This document shows, piece by piece, positions 13,766 through 28,700 of a stretch of 64,000 nucleotides of DNA. Location of the stretch: positions 356,275-420,274 of the forward strand of contig JAPFBL010000314.1 of assembly GCA_026182355.1 (NCBI GenBank). Reading direction: 5' to 3'. This DNA comes from Hermatobates lingyangjiaoensis. Lineage: Eukaryota > Arthropoda > Insecta > Hemiptera > Hermatobatidae. Below the pieces are notes generated by a model, which was not told the DNA's origin, made no database searches, and was given only the letters and a program-made list of their open reading frames with translations. Position 1 is the stretch's first letter; the number at the start of each line of letters is the position of its first letter. The position numbers were made by a program, and so were the translations under genes.

Positions 13766-16700
13766 ATCATCAAACCACAATAAGAAATGGGAAAACAAGA
13801 CTAAGATCTTTCAACCTTAACAAGCGGTCTTCGTCAGAATCAAAAACCCAACTGAAACACCAGATGTTTTCTGTATCTAGTGTTTCAGTTGGGTTTTTGA
13901 TTCTGACGAAGACCGCTTGTTACTGTTGAAAGATCTTAGTATTTTTTTCCCATTTCTTATTGTGGTTTGATCATTGATTGTTATTTCACGTGTTTATGTG
14001 AATTTTTATATATATCATGCTGTTTGTTTCTTGACCACTCTTTATTCACAGGTTTTAAGATTATTTGAGGGTTTTAGTCTGGATATTAAAAAACGCTTCT
14101 TCACCAACGTTTCGACATACATTTATGTCCTCCTCAAGGCTGTGTATCCTTGTTTTTTTCAATTTGTATAAACTTCTCTACATATTAAATAAATAACGGA
14201 CAGTTGCTAGGGCTCCACATTGTCCTGGAGGTTGCATTTTTGTTAATTTGGTTTGATAACAAAAATGCAACCTCCAGGAAAATGTAAAGCTCTAGCAACT
14301 GTCCTACCAACTACATATTATTTATTTAATCTGTAGAGAAGTTTATACAAATGAAAAAAAAAACAAGGATACACAACAGACTTCCCAGTCCTGAGGAGGA
14401 CATAAATATATGTCGAAGCGTTGGCGAAGAAGCGGTTTTTAATATCCAGACCAAAACCCTCAAAAAATCTCAAAACCTATATATATATAATGTAAAATAA
14501 TATAAAATGTATAATGTATAAGACAACGTCTGACCTAGTTATGTTACATGGGATCTTCCTTATGCTCCGAAATATCATTCGTACCCAGTGTAGCGGTTTC
14601 GCGATGTAAATATACTGTTGCGCGAATAGTATCGAGTTGCCCGCCTCCGCGTGGTCCACCCTGGGCGTCGCCATGTGAACATGGGACGGCTAAAGGGCAA
14701 ATCGTAAAAAGACAACCTGACTTGATTTAAAAACGATATGGCTTGGTGCGTATAAAGGTCAACACAGGTAAGTATTCAAGAAAACATATAATACGCTTAC
14801 CACAATCGATACTCTAAGCTGCAGTTCAACATCGGAAGAAGACTACAAGACAAAATAGAACTAAAGATATGATCTCATGGTTCCGTATCAAAGTAGAGAC
14901 TAGGCTTTGAAATACCAATCTGAGAACACATCTGTCGCTTTATCTTGCCTTTAGATCTCCTCCTTATGACGAATGTTCGAAATATCGCCTCCTTATACAG
15001 GTTTAAAGATTAAAAATAACCCTCCTGTATAGGTTTGTTGCTGTTTAGAATCTACTCCCGAAGATGTACGTAATCCTACTCTGTTGTTGGAAGGAGACGA
15101 ATTACAATGCATGTTATCTTATTCTAGTAATCTGTGTGGTACTGACTGAGAAGCTGAAATCTTTCCTTTTTTTTAGTCTGAAGGAGTTCAAAGCAAGATC
15201 TTAAGTGGCGACAAATGTTTAGGGTAAGTCAGTCTTTTTTTTTAAAATCAAAAGTAAAATTTTATTATTAACTGCTTACTATGATTTGAAATTAAATATT
15301 AAGTGTCAAATTAATTTATTTTTAAAAGCAGTTGTTTAAATAATAACTAAGTTATTGGTTTCAAACTTTTTAATTTCGTAGTACTCTTTTAAGGTATATA
15401 CTCTTAGACTTATATACTATATATATATACATATATATGGTTATATTTATTTATATTATATATTATATTTATATATACTTATATTATATATTCGTATATC
15501 CTTATATACTATAGACTTATATACTCTTAGACGAACCTACTGATATTGTAGAATCTGTCTCTGAAAATCTAAGATAGTGAAACTAATGAATACTATTTTA
15601 ATCCAAAAGAAGTAACTTCAAAATGGTACTAATGGATTGAAAGACTCTATTGTGTTGGACCAATTTGAAATTACTCTTTATTATTGCCAACAAAGGGATT
15701 AGTTAGGCCTCTCGATACCGTCTTCTTCTGAAAATAAGCCCTAGTTAAAATAATGTGAAAAACATAATTCGTAAAAAAATGCTGTTGAACTTAGTGGGTA
15801 TCTCTAGCTGACCTAATATTTCAGAGAATTGTTTGGAATGAAATATTCTGAGAAATCACTTGCTTAGCTCTATCGCTCGTTTCAATCAATGCACAGGAAT
15901 TAATTCCTGGAATTTATCTCCAAATACATATGAGACAGCAGTTTACTTGGAGTGACGGAGATCTTGTAACGATGATTATTACGTATTACTTATTGTACTT
16001 AAATCCCTCCCCTGGAAATAAGCCCTAGCACGTATTTTGGACCAAAAAAGAAAGTAATATAGTACCTTATTTTCGGAAAAAGACGGTAGGTACTATGTGA
16101 TGTAGGATAGTCTGCATGTAGTGACCTCGTATAAAGACCAAACGATGAGTAGTGACATCGTATACTACACGCAAGAGAATCATCAAAGGGAAATACCACA
16201 TTTGTGATAAAATCGCCCATTAAAAGAAACAAGTTTTGAAAACTAACTTATATGAAAGACTTTGAATAAACGTTATGACGTGTAAAAACTTGACGAGTAC
16301 TCGGTGAAAAGAAGAAGAGGAACTCGTAGAAGGTTGACGAGTATTCGGTGAAAAGAAGAAGATGAACTCGTAGAAGGTTGACGAGTACTCGGTAAAAAGA
16401 AGAAGAGGAACTCGTAGAAGGTTGACGAGTACTCGGTGAAAAGAAGAAGAGGAACTCGTAGAAGGTTTGATATTTCTGAATGTACACGTATGAATCAATA
16501 GAGATGAAGTGGCCTTCGCACTGGCAGTGAGTAGCTGTTTACACTGAGCTAATCCCCAGTATTTACTTCCTCTGAGAATATACACTATTTACAGACACAC
16601 TAATTTGCTTGATGCAAATAACAACAACTAAATTGATGTTAATATTACCTGTTCTTTTTTTATTCAATCATAGTCATTCTAAAGCAGTTCACCTTTTCTG

Positions 16701-19700
16701 CGTCCATCAATTATTTTTAATAAACAAAACAACTTTATCATATTCAGTTAAATGTAGCAGCACTAATAAAATATATTAATTGCATTGATTATTCATTACT
16801 TCTGTTGATTATGGTTTTACTCATAGTAAAGTTGGTTTTGAAAACATATATCTCTGAATATAAAGTTCGTGAGTTAGTTTGTTTGATTGTTCACCCATTC
16901 CCCGTGGAGATAAAGACCTGACATTAAATATATATTATTGACCTGAAAAATGTTAAATAAAAGAGAATTATTACTATTCCTCCAAATTGGAGCCAGAGTA
17001 GCAAGTGTCTTGCGCGCTCGCCGATGACAGTTATGCACATGCAGCAAAATAATTTTTTTTTTATTTCATATTTGCGTAATATAAACACTGGTAATAAACT
17101 GAAAGCATAGAGTAAGGGTAGCCCACTGGCTTACGTGCTCGCCGATGGCAGTACTGAAAATGTGTTATATATAATGTAAAAAAAAAATTAATTTAAAATT
17201 TGTGAAATATAAAAACTGTCTTGCGTGCTCGCTTAGAACAGAACTGTAAAGAAACAAACTTGAACACAACTTTCAGATAAAATACGAATGTTCTAAGGTA
17301 ATATTATAAACGCACATTCCTTTCATTAATGTTATTTTATGTTAGGTAAATTAATGGAATATTTTAATTTACGAGGTTTGTTTGTTTTAAATGTATTTCA
17401 TAGCGCATATAACTTGAATTGATGTTTTATTTATTTATATGGTAAAATAAATGATTTTTATTTTGTTAAGTTTACTTACTGTATATATATCTTGAATCAT
17501 GTTAAGAATACTATATCAAAAGCTTGGGCCATATAAGAATCTGTTTCCGTGCCTTAATAACAAGAAACAATAATTAAAATTATCCCTGTCAATCATGTTC
17601 AGTGAATTAATTTCAATACCTATTGTTATAATTTCTGAGTGACACAAAGGGTCACGGGTAGTCTAGTATCTAAATCAGCGTTTCCCAAAGTGGGCGGTAC
17701 CGCCCCCCTAGGGGGGGGGGGGGTGCTTTGATATGGAGGGGCGGTAATGCAAAAAGGAGCGGGGATTCTATTTCCATAAATTGAAAATGTTCATGCAATA
17801 TAATTTCTAAATTTAAGTGAAAACACGATATGTAAACTTCTGGGAAATAGTTTCTTAAAATTATTTGTTTTGATAATTTACATTTTTGTTAAAAGTATAT
17901 TCTCATCTAAGTTTCTTTTATTGTGTATTAATTCTTTTGCAGAAATGTGCTATGAAACAATACATCTATTGGATTCTAAATAAATATTCGATTAGTAATT
18001 ACTTTAATTTAATAATTAAAATGTAGCTCATTTAGTTATTTAGTCTAGGAATCTGATTATTATTCAAGGGTGTTGAGTTATAGGCTTATGGACCCAAGGA
18101 GGCGGAAGTTTGGGAAACACTGATCTAAATGTTTTGAGAAATTTATTATTTCCTCATTTTGGTAATATTGCAGATATGCCTGTATTATATATTGTAGAAT
18201 CAAAAATTTTTATGAAACAAAACAAATAATGATAATAATAAGAAATACTGTGGTAAGCACTTGCTTTCTCGGCACCCATCACCTGTTGCTCTCATCGCTC
18301 TTTCTCTTTCACTCCTTATGTTTTCCCTATCTCTGTGTTTCTCCCTCCCACCCTCTTTATCTTTCACTTTTTTCTTTCTCTTTCAATAGAGATAATTGCT
18401 TTGACATTCACATCTAATAATAGCTCTTTACATTTTCAGGGAAACCTTTCTCAAACCTCCAGATGAAGACCCCATGTGGTTTGGAGTTGTTGTCACGTTG
18501 CTCTTTCTAATTTGGGCTTTCATCACCCTCTGGTAAGATCAATTAATTTATAATTAAAGATAATACAGGAGAAATATATTACTTTGAAGCAAGTAACATA
18601 ACGAATTTAAATAGCGAAGATATTTATTGTTACATACATAATGTAACAATAAAAAAAATTCACATTAACACGTGAAATAATAATCAATCAACTTAGTTGG
18701 GTTTTTGACTCTGACGAAGACCGCTTGTTACGGTTGAAAGATCTTAGTCTTGTTTTCTCATTTCTTATTGTGGTTTGATCATTGATTGTTATTTCACGTG
18801 TTTATGTGAAATCTTTTTATATATTATTATTGGTGTTTACTTTTTTGAAAAAGGGTGGCTAACATTCCAGTGCGCTAAAACACATTTTAAATAACTTCCT
18901 ACATTCTTCTCCTCAGAAGTTTGATAAACATGAGAGCAATGTGGTTCAACAGAATGGTGGACAGTTGACTCATCGAGAAGTTGATAGGTATACGATGAAT
19001 GTCTGTTGGCTGTTTTATCCGGTGGTATTGAAATCTGTTATCGTCTTTTTCCAAAAATAAGACATCCCCCGAATATAAGTTCTAGCGTGATTTTCGGGAC
19101 CTTTTGGACTATAAGCCCTCCCTTGAAAATAGCCCCTAGTTAAGGTAATGTGAAAAATATAATTTGTTAAAAAATTTTTTTTGAATGTAGTAGGTATCTC
19201 TAGCTGTCGTAATATTTCAGAGAATTCTGTGGAAAAAAATATTCCAAGAAATTCCTTGTTTACCTCTAAAGTTCGTTTCAAGGAGGCTATTTAAACAAGA
19301 AGTATTAATTTAACCACAGCTATATTGCAAGACATGAGAGACTCAGACGAATGATTCTGCAGGAAATAGATTTGGAGGAAAATCAGAACGGAATTCAAAA
19401 TTTTGATAATTTATGACGATGTTCTAGAAGAGGACATGACTGTAATCAAATACTTAATGTACTTGAAGCCCTCCCCCGAGAATAATGCCTAGAACGGATT
19501 TTGATTTAAAAATAAAGTAAGACAGTGTTTTATTTTCGGAAAAAGACAGTATTATTACATTTTAGTTGTTGTTAAATTATCTTTATGTATTCTTGAATCA
19601 GATTTTCATTCTTTTTATTTATAAACTAGAATAAATATATAAAGGAGAATCGACTCCATTTGCCCGAGGGGCCCATGTCCTACTTTGTTAAATATGATGT

Positions 19701-22700
19701 TTAACAAATTTCAACACTTAAGTGTATCCAGTCCATTATTTTAATTACCTGACTGCAGTTTCTATATATTGAGTACCCTCTTGGATTCTGAATCCTTAAA
19801 ACATCTATAAGGTGACTCCGCAGAGGTTTTCATTTGGGAAGGTGATATAGTAAGCCTACTTCAGGTGTTGGCAGTCTTTCACCGATTTCATGACATGCGG
19901 GCAGTAAAATAGGGTCAAGCTAATTCTCAACATTCAAACATCTAAATATTGAAACCCAAAACAAACATTTTTAATTCAATCTATGCAGCTACCCACCAAA
20001 CTGAAAATGACTTGGTTTCTCTCATACTAACAAGGTTATTTAGTTATCTTTGAAGACAGTTGTTTCGCATAAGCAGATTCGAAACTTATTGTTTGTTGAG
20101 GGTGATTGTAGTACTGCGTCCTAAGAACTATTGTACTTTCCCCACTTCTGTACTATAGTACCCCAGTTAGCTTCAACGCCTCCAAGAAGCTCAGCACTTT
20201 TGCTAGGTCCAACTAAGCAGATGTATTGATACTTGATTTGGTTTTCAGCGTATGCCGTGGAGTGAAGTCAGTGCGCATGTCTGCAGTCATCGTTCTCTTG
20301 CTGTCTGCCGTCTCGTTGACAGCTCTTTTAGCACACCAGTTCACTTTACCTTTGCCCGGCTACAATCAACTCCTCAAGTTCTCCTGGGAGCCGCTCCTGT
20401 CATATGAGGTTTGTTGAATCAACTTTGTTCTGTTGTTAACCATCTGAATCTTTACTTACTTAATCAAATCATTACTACTGCCTTACTGTATCCGTGATCA
20501 AATTATGGAGATGCATCTACATATATTATTATTGGTCCTTACTTTTTGGAAAAGGGTGGCAAACATTCCAGTGCGCTAAAAGATATTTCAAATAAGTTCC
20601 TACATTATTTTCCTCTGAAGTCTGATAAACATGAGAGGAATGTGGTTCAACATAATGGTCTTGGGCGCTCCGCGGATCGCAGGGGGGATGGGCTGTAATG
20701 TCGTTCCGTCTGTATTCCGTGGAGTGCAGGGGGGATAGGCTGTAATGTCGTTCCATCTGTATTCCGCGGATTGCAGGGGGGATAGGCTGTAATGTCGTTC
20801 CGTCTGTATTCCGTGGAGTGCAGGGGGGATAGGCTGTAATGTCGTTCCATCTGTATTCCGTGGAGTGCAGGGGGGATAGGCTGTAATGTCGTTCCGTCTG
20901 TATTCCGTGGAGTGCAGGGGGATGGGCTGTAATGTCGTTCCGTCTGTATTCCGTGGAGTGCAGGGGGGATAGGCTGTAATGTCGTTCCGTCTGTATTCCG
21001 TGGAGTGCAGGGGGGATAGGCTGTAATGTCGTTCCATCTGTATTCCGTGGAGTGCAGGGGGGATAGGCTGTAATGTCGTTCCGTCTGTATTCCGTGGAGT
21101 GCAGGGGGATGGGCTGTAATGTCGTTCCATCTGTATTCCGTGGAGTGCAGGGGGGATAGGCTGTAATGTCGTTCCGTCTGTATTCAGTGGAGTGCAGGGG
21201 GGATAGGCTGTAATGTCGTTCCATCTGTATTCCGTGGAGTGCAGGGGGGATAGGCTGTAATGTCGTTCCGTCTGTATTCCGTGGAGTGCAGGGGGATGGG
21301 CTGTAATGTCGTTCCGTCTGTATTCCGTGGAGTGCAGGGGGGATAGGCTGTAATGTCGTTCCATCTGTATTCCGCGGATTGCAGGGGGGATAGGCTGTAA
21401 TGTCGTTCCATCTGTATTCCGTGGAGTGCAGGGGGGATAGGCTGTAATGTCGTTCCGTCTGTATTCCGTGGAGTGCAGGGGGGATAGGCTGTAATGTCGT
21501 TCCGTCTGTATTCCGTGGAGTGCAGGGGGATAGGCTGTAATGTCGTTCCGTCTGTATTCCGTGGAGTGCAGGGGGATGGGCTGTAATGTCGTTCCGTCTG
21601 TATTCCGTGGAGTGCAGGGGGGATAGGCTGTAATGTCGTTCCGACTGTATTCCGTGGAGTGCAGGGGGATGGGCTGTAATGTCGTTCCGTCTGTATTCCG
21701 TGGAGTGCAGGGGGGATGGGCTGTAATGTCGTTCCGTCTGTATTGCGTGGAGTGGCTAAAGGGCACCACGTAAAAAACATCTATCTGCTTTGCTTTGTTC
21801 GTGCGTGTTATGCCCGAAAGGCTTTGTTACACGACAATAGATCAAAACAGATTCAACATAATGGTGGACAATTTACTCATCGAGAAGCCGATAGGTATAC
21901 GATGAATGTCTGTATCCATGACCCATATGTAGATTGTTATCTACACATGATGCTCTCTCATCTTTAATTACATATTTCATTTTCTCTGACAAATGCCACT
22001 TTTTTCACCACATATGGGAAACTCACTATTACAATTTCTAACTCATAGGTTCATGTTGTATCAAAGTGGATGATTATTTATATTTGAGATCAGTTAAAAT
22101 TTCTTTCATTTCACTTGAAAACGAGTTTTTCAGAAGGCTTGAACACATTTCAACTCCAAATATCTGCTGAACTATAACGTAGTTCATGCCCTTTCATGGG
22201 TATGGCCCATCCTTCACGAGCCATTTCCAATATGGATTTCCTTTATGATACCTTTTTTTGGAATTTTGTACTAAATACCTTTTTGAACAAGAGCTCGTTC
22301 TTCAATTGATACCAATTCAAGGAAACAAAACGCCTTTTCTGGTCGAAGGAAATCTCCATTACTGAGTGTTCAAAAAAATCATAGCATTACTTAAAACGTA
22401 ATGAATTTTGCTTTAAAATATTATCAGTTTCATTATTAAATCAGTTTTTTTCACTGGACCAACCCTTCAGCACCACATCCTTGGTGTCTTCCTGATGATG
22501 ACAAAGTGTTCGAAACTCGTTGTTGTTGTTGAATAAAACTTCATTTGTGTGGAGACTTTAGTTTGTTTATCTATTTTACCTCAGAATCAGTTTCATTATA
22601 CTACCAGGTATAGTTCAGTAGATAAAAAGACATGAAATATGCCCAAGAGTTCTGGAAACTTATTAATCTTTGATTAATATTTAAACGTTAAACACTGAAT

Positions 22701-25700
22701 CCCATTCTTCCATATTTGATCCGATGTACAGTGCTATAATGAGCATATCATGGTATATGCAGACTGATTTATGTTTAAGAAAACTTCTTTTTGTATTTAG
22801 ATTTATTTTAGAAAGTCCAAAGGTCTGTGCAGGCATTTTACGGGTATTGTTAGCAATATTGTTTTCTCTATTCTATCCCACGTGTTCCTCTTTAACCAAT
22901 TACTGTCTTCCCATAGCCTCCCACCCAACGAGAATATCAACAGTTTCTAATTAAAGAGTCATGTTGTCTACATATGAACAGCCCGCGTATAACCCTTACC
23001 CTCATAGGATTTATATATAAACTAAATTCACAGAAAGAAAACACATAAAAAAGAGATTACAAAAGTCGACTACTATATTTTAACTAACGACCAACGAATA
23101 TTACCATACACAACAGTGCATGTCGTAAATAGCAGTTCTGGACCAGAGGCCCACTACTGTTAGATTCTCATCCTGCTGGTTTTGTTAGGTCAGTCAACAT
23201 TGTCAAGAATGGGGGAGTCAGTCAGTAAGGGAATGTCTTCGTCTTACGTGGTCGTTTGGTCTTAAGGCTTTGCATTCTCTGAGGTATTGTATACGTTTGG
23301 AGTCATGTGGTCGTTATTTTATATTTTAACTGCATCATCCTTAGATAGAAAGAAGTGAGTTGGTCTGGAAACTATGCTAAGATATAAACAAAGTTATGTT
23401 TTCGAGGATAAGATAAGCGAAAAATCTCATTTATTTTTCGGCAGCTTTCGCATTCATAACCTTTATGCTGGTGTGTTGAACCCTCCTGACTATGTTCTGT
23501 TGGATTGGGAGAAGTCACTAAATATACAACTTTGGCTTAATTGAGCAATTAAATTAATAAAACAGAAGCTTTTGAGTTTAATCATCTTCAAGTAAAAAAC
23601 ACAAATACAAATAAATAATGCCTGTAAGTGCTGTAAATGTGCAGTAATTATGCAAATATGTTATAACATTTTTGAAGAAACATTTTTGTCTTCCACAGCA
23701 CAACGGAAAATAATACTGAGACTTGAAACACAAACGAATAAAGATCGTGAATGTGAAGTAAACGTATTCTTAAATAAAAGTTGCTTTAACAGTATTTTCT
23801 TCCAATTTACACTAATATATATATATTTAAAACAGATATTTCTATCTTGTTCTTGAATAGTTGTTTGTTAAGTTTTTCGAGTTTTCAAAAATATTTTCGG
23901 AGACAAAAAAAAATTTTTTTATTAAATGTATTTAATAAAAAAATTATCAATTACAATTAATTACTGTAATTGTAATAACAGTACGCCTTGTTATTGTTCA
24001 ATAACAAGGCGTTCCAATATAAAAATGGCGGTCGAAATTAATCTAATTTTGACGGCCATTACAGTCGAAATATTGAAAAGTGAGTCTTTGTTATGTTTCT
24101 GTCTATGTGTCTCAGTTTATTTTGAGTATATATATATATATATATTATATATATATATATACTTTTTTGATGAAAATACGATCCGAAATGGACAAATACA
24201 GTTCCATGTACCAGTGCGCTTGGTTTCCCTCTCTTATCTCTCCTGAAGACGGTTCAACCGAAAATTAGAGACTATAAGTGTGTGCTTTTAATTTCTCTAT
24301 GTGTCTTTATGTACATTGGACTATATACATATATATGCATTTAAAAACTTTATGTCTGATCCCACTTGATTTAACTTCGTCGAATATTTTTCTAAATTTC
24401 GGAATCATATCTTCATTTCTTGTTTCAACTTAAAAATTAAATCACCATATTTCTTTGAATTCGTATTGAACATGTTTCGGTGTTACATCCACCATCTTCA
24501 GCAAAAAAAGAAACAAGTAAAGCTACACATAACAAAATTAATCTAAATACCTAAAATCACATTACAATAATAAACAATAAATGAACAGTCTATGCACACG
24601 ACAGACAGGTTAACAGAAGGTTACACGGCCAGGTATAACCAAGGCCAAGGTGTAACTATATATAAGTAAAAGTTGGGAGCAGTCATTCTTGGATACATAC
24701 ATTTAATAAAAGATTTTTTCCCCGAAAATATTTTGAAAATTTGAAAAACTTAACAAACTGCTCCCAACTTTTACTAATATATATATATATATAAAAAGAT
24801 TTCACATAAACACGTGAAACAACAATCAATGATCAAACCACAATAAGAAATGGGAAAAAAAAACTCAGTTGGGTTTTTGACTCTGACGAAGACCGCTTGT
24901 TACGGTTGAAAGATCTTAGTCTTGTTTTTCCATTTCTTATTGGGGTTTGATCATTGATATATATATATATATATATAATGATTCGTTACAATGGTGACCA
25001 TTAGGAGAGTAGAGTTTGTAGGTCCATGCGTGCGGTCCCATGGACCTACATGATAATTCAAAAATTAGTTTACTAATAATTCAATATAAATAAAAATATA
25101 AAATAAGAAAATTCACTTATCATTACAGTCTTTAATAAGAAAATTCTGACACTTACAGTCTAGAATTTTTAGCTGCAGCCAAACAGAAAAAATGGAGGAA
25201 GACCAAGCGCACTGATGAATATGGTTTGAAAACGAAATTGATTCATCTGTACCTTCCTGCTCGTCTTGTTCTTGATTTCCCTCCCTTTCTTCTTCCGATT
25301 TTGGTAGAAACCGAAAATTTGTGACTTGAATTGTTAGTCTTTTCTTCTATGTGTATATTCACGTTCAACTATATATATGCATAGTGTCTTTAGTTTTTCA
25401 CGTCAGTATTATGTGATTTAAGTTGCACTGGTTGAACGATATTCATATCCTAATAATAGTCTATGACAGTACTATAATATATGATAATTTTTTATATTGA
25501 TATAGCTTTTCGACTGATTTTTCAAAATCACCGAAGGGGTTCTTGAGGATTTTGGTCATAAAAAAATATTTTTATATTGCCATTTATTCATAGTAATATT
25601 AATAACAACAATATTTTAAAAATAATATTAAAACAGTATTATTACCATAATAAATTATTATGGATTAACTATTTTTGGTAAATGTTAAATTTTAGATAAG

Positions 25701-28700
25701 AAAATGTATTATCTTCGTACAATTTTAATTCTTTTAATTTTAAGTGTTCTGTGTTTATACTTTAATTGTAAATGTAACATTAATATAATCGTTCGTGTTC
25801 GAAACGAGTTGTTTTTTGTAAAATTGTATATGAAGACAGTTATATTGGATGACAATAGAAAAATATTTGGTGTGTTTCAGACTTGGTACTACGCTGTAAT
25901 ACAGTTCTTTCTCTCCACTCAAATAGGCTTTGGCAATATTACCACGTGTGCAGGCACCGTATACTCCAAGAGTAACGCTTTCTGGTCAGTATTACTTCTG
26001 TACCTTTTGACGAAGACCGAATCCCCATTGCATAATACACACACACACACACAAAATTCAATACTTACTCTGGTCAATATTTCGAACATAGTTTGTCATC
26101 AGAATATTATAAGAGAAGGTGATTCGGTCTAATATTGTACTGAAAAGTGTTTCTCCACTCACTATATATAAGTTTAGTAAATCTAAAATCAAGCTAATGT
26201 GGACAACATAAGCTCAAAAATATAGTAAATAGATTCAGACGATATATAAGCACACTTTGTGTATTATTTTTAGTACAATCATCAGGATGTGTGTTTATTT
26301 ATTGTTTGTGTATATAATGTATTTAGACTGGGTGTTATATTGTGATTTATCTGTTCATTATGTCTGAAGCACCCGGGATTCGTAAATGTTTTATGTTGAG
26401 ACCTTTTTCTGGACTTTACCCAATGCTTTGCACCATCATTGCAGGACAGCCACTTTGTTCATCCTGTGTAACCTGCTCGTGGGCATCCTGATGGTGCTGC
26501 TTGTCTGCCTATGGGTGGGAGACGACATGCGAGTCACGACTGCCTCCTCCATCCCAGAACTCCTTACTCTTACCATCATGTACGACACTTCGGTCAAGTA
26601 TATGGCGGACATGCCTTCTGTCTGGTCCTCCCTCGCCTACCTCCTTCTCATCTTCTCTGGCTTCGCCAGCATGGTACTCCTCGCAAATACTCCATAATTA
26701 TACGCATATCTGAAAACAAAGCAACCTCTCAACAAAAATAGCAACGTATTTATAATAACTAGCTAACCCGCCTAACTGAATAACAATTTTTAAAAGTTAA
26801 AAATTGTTATTAACTTTTAAATTTAATTTAAATTATTTTAACTTTAGACTCTCTTATTAACTTTAGCTAAACTTAATTTGCTATTTAATTTTTAATATAA
26901 TAGCCATCCCGACAGACGCTGTACTGGCTTACCTATAATATATTCAATTAAAACAGGAATAAAAAAATCCAGTAAAAATCTGGAGTGACCCACACTCAAC
27001 TTTATTATAAGTAAACACAATATAAAACTCGTTAACAACCAATTGATATTTGGTTTGATTAATCAAGCACTTTGCTCAATAACCATCTATCATACGAAGT
27101 AATGCATAATAAATATATGCTTGAGGTTAAATATTTTCATTTAACAATTTTATTTTTCTAACACATCATATTAACTCATTTAGAACATTTCAATTTTTTT
27201 TAATATACTTCTAAGTAAAAATTTTATTTTACTATTGGTAATTGATGGTTTACTTCGATCACTATCGTGTTACCATCGTTCTTACTCGGGTAACATCGGT
27301 CAGCTCGTGATCGTAATGTCACACATGCGAAACAGACGTAGTTTCTAGCGTAAACGCATTTACTTAGTTACGGGATTGACATATGTAGTTACAACCGTAT
27401 TAATACGGGTATATAAGACAGTACACCAGTACCCCATACTTTTAGAAAACATACTATAATACTCTATCCGTCCTTAATCACCGTTAATTAATTCATACAT
27501 AATCAATAATGATCATTTAATTAATTAGTTCTCCGTAAAGAATGACTATAATTGTATACGCCCCTAAAGCAATAGTAACAAAGAAGCGAAGTTAATACAG
27601 GGTGTTCCAAAAGAAACAGTCCAGTAGGAATATGCTAATAACCCAAAGAAACAAAACTCACAGAAACATACTATTTATTGCAAATATTCACAAATCCAAT
27701 ACCTTATCAACTAAAGTACGATTGAGGGTTGACTCGTGCAGTAAGATATGATCTACAATAACTGTTGAAAGTGTGCTCCATTCACCTGCAGACATAAACG
27801 AGCGCGACGCTGCGTGTTTTGAAAAACACACTCAAGTTCATCAGGTTTGATGTTTTGAATAACACTTGTTATTTTCTGCTTCAGTTCATCCGTAGTTCGA
27901 GGATTGTCTGCATACATTGAGCCTTTCAATTTGCCCCACAAATAAAAGTCAGGAGGTGTTAAATCAGGTGATCGAGGTGGCCACAAACCACGAGAGATCA
28001 CACGATCCCCAAAGACATCACCAACTGCAGACATACTGACACGAGCCGTATGTGCAGTTGCACCATCTTGCTGGAACCAGTCTTGTTGATTTTCTTGCTC
28101 CGTCAGTTGATCAAAAAATGGCTCCAGGATGTTATGAATGTAACACTCAGATGTGATGGTGTTTTCAAAAAAGATATACATTTAAACATTTTCAATGTAT
28201 AAATATCCTTTCTTGTGTTCAGTGCACTGTTTCTTTTGGAACACCCTGTATAATTGATGTTCAAGTTCATCAATTGATTAAGATTTTATTTGTATCAGTT
28301 ATATTTCCTTCAACGGTTGTTTTGATGTTACTTCTATTAAATTTCTATCAACCATATATATTTAATAAGAACATAAAATCACTAAAGTGATAAGGCTTTC
28401 ACTAAATCATTTTCTGGCACTGTTGCTTTGTTTTGAGATCGCCCTCTATACACCATAATGGTGTCTGTATTGATGGACACTAAGAACAAATGGTGCTCGT
28501 GGATAATATCTTTGCCACTTGCTCAATTTGCTTTGTTTTCAGATAGCCCTCTATACACCATAATGGTGTCTGTATTGATGGAGACTAAGAACAAATGGTG
28601 CTCATGGATAATATCTTTGCCACTTGCTCAATCTGCTTTGTTTTCAGATAGCCCTGGTATACACCATAATGGTGTCTGTATTGATGGAGACTAAGAACAA

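Larger units (their letters stand above)
13763..14012. repeat. Foldback of two family A elements
   Basis: Near-perfect 250-bp palindrome next to a (TA)n tract, with one hammerhead per arm on opposite strands and a centre of CCAGATGTTTTCTGTAT. Confidence 0.85.
21930..25870. other. SLC6 intron; mostly unclassified repeats
   Basis: Holds a decayed family C element (22440-22590), small hairpins (23982-24013, 24025-24061), the family I/38.3-kb relatives at 24063-24330, and two ribozymes listed above. Nothing else recognised. Confidence 0.5.

Noticed and set aside
16220..16585. 121-aa minus-strand ORF rich in SSSSF and LLFTEYSS
   Set aside because: Translation of four 44-bp tandem units; no splice or homology signal.
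19015..19281. ORF resembling one at 52970-53242
   Set aside because: Both are translations of inverted copies of one MITE family, not conserved genes.
20529..21780. Long minus-strand ORFs (up to 389 aa) of repeated HYSLSPLHSTEYRRND-type peptides
   Set aside because: All three frames are open because the 46/47-bp unit has no stop; it is a minisatellite, not a gene.
25704..26132. 142-aa ORF on the plus strand
   Set aside because: It only reads through SLC6 exon 6 into flanking intron; the exon alone (25881-25984) is supported.
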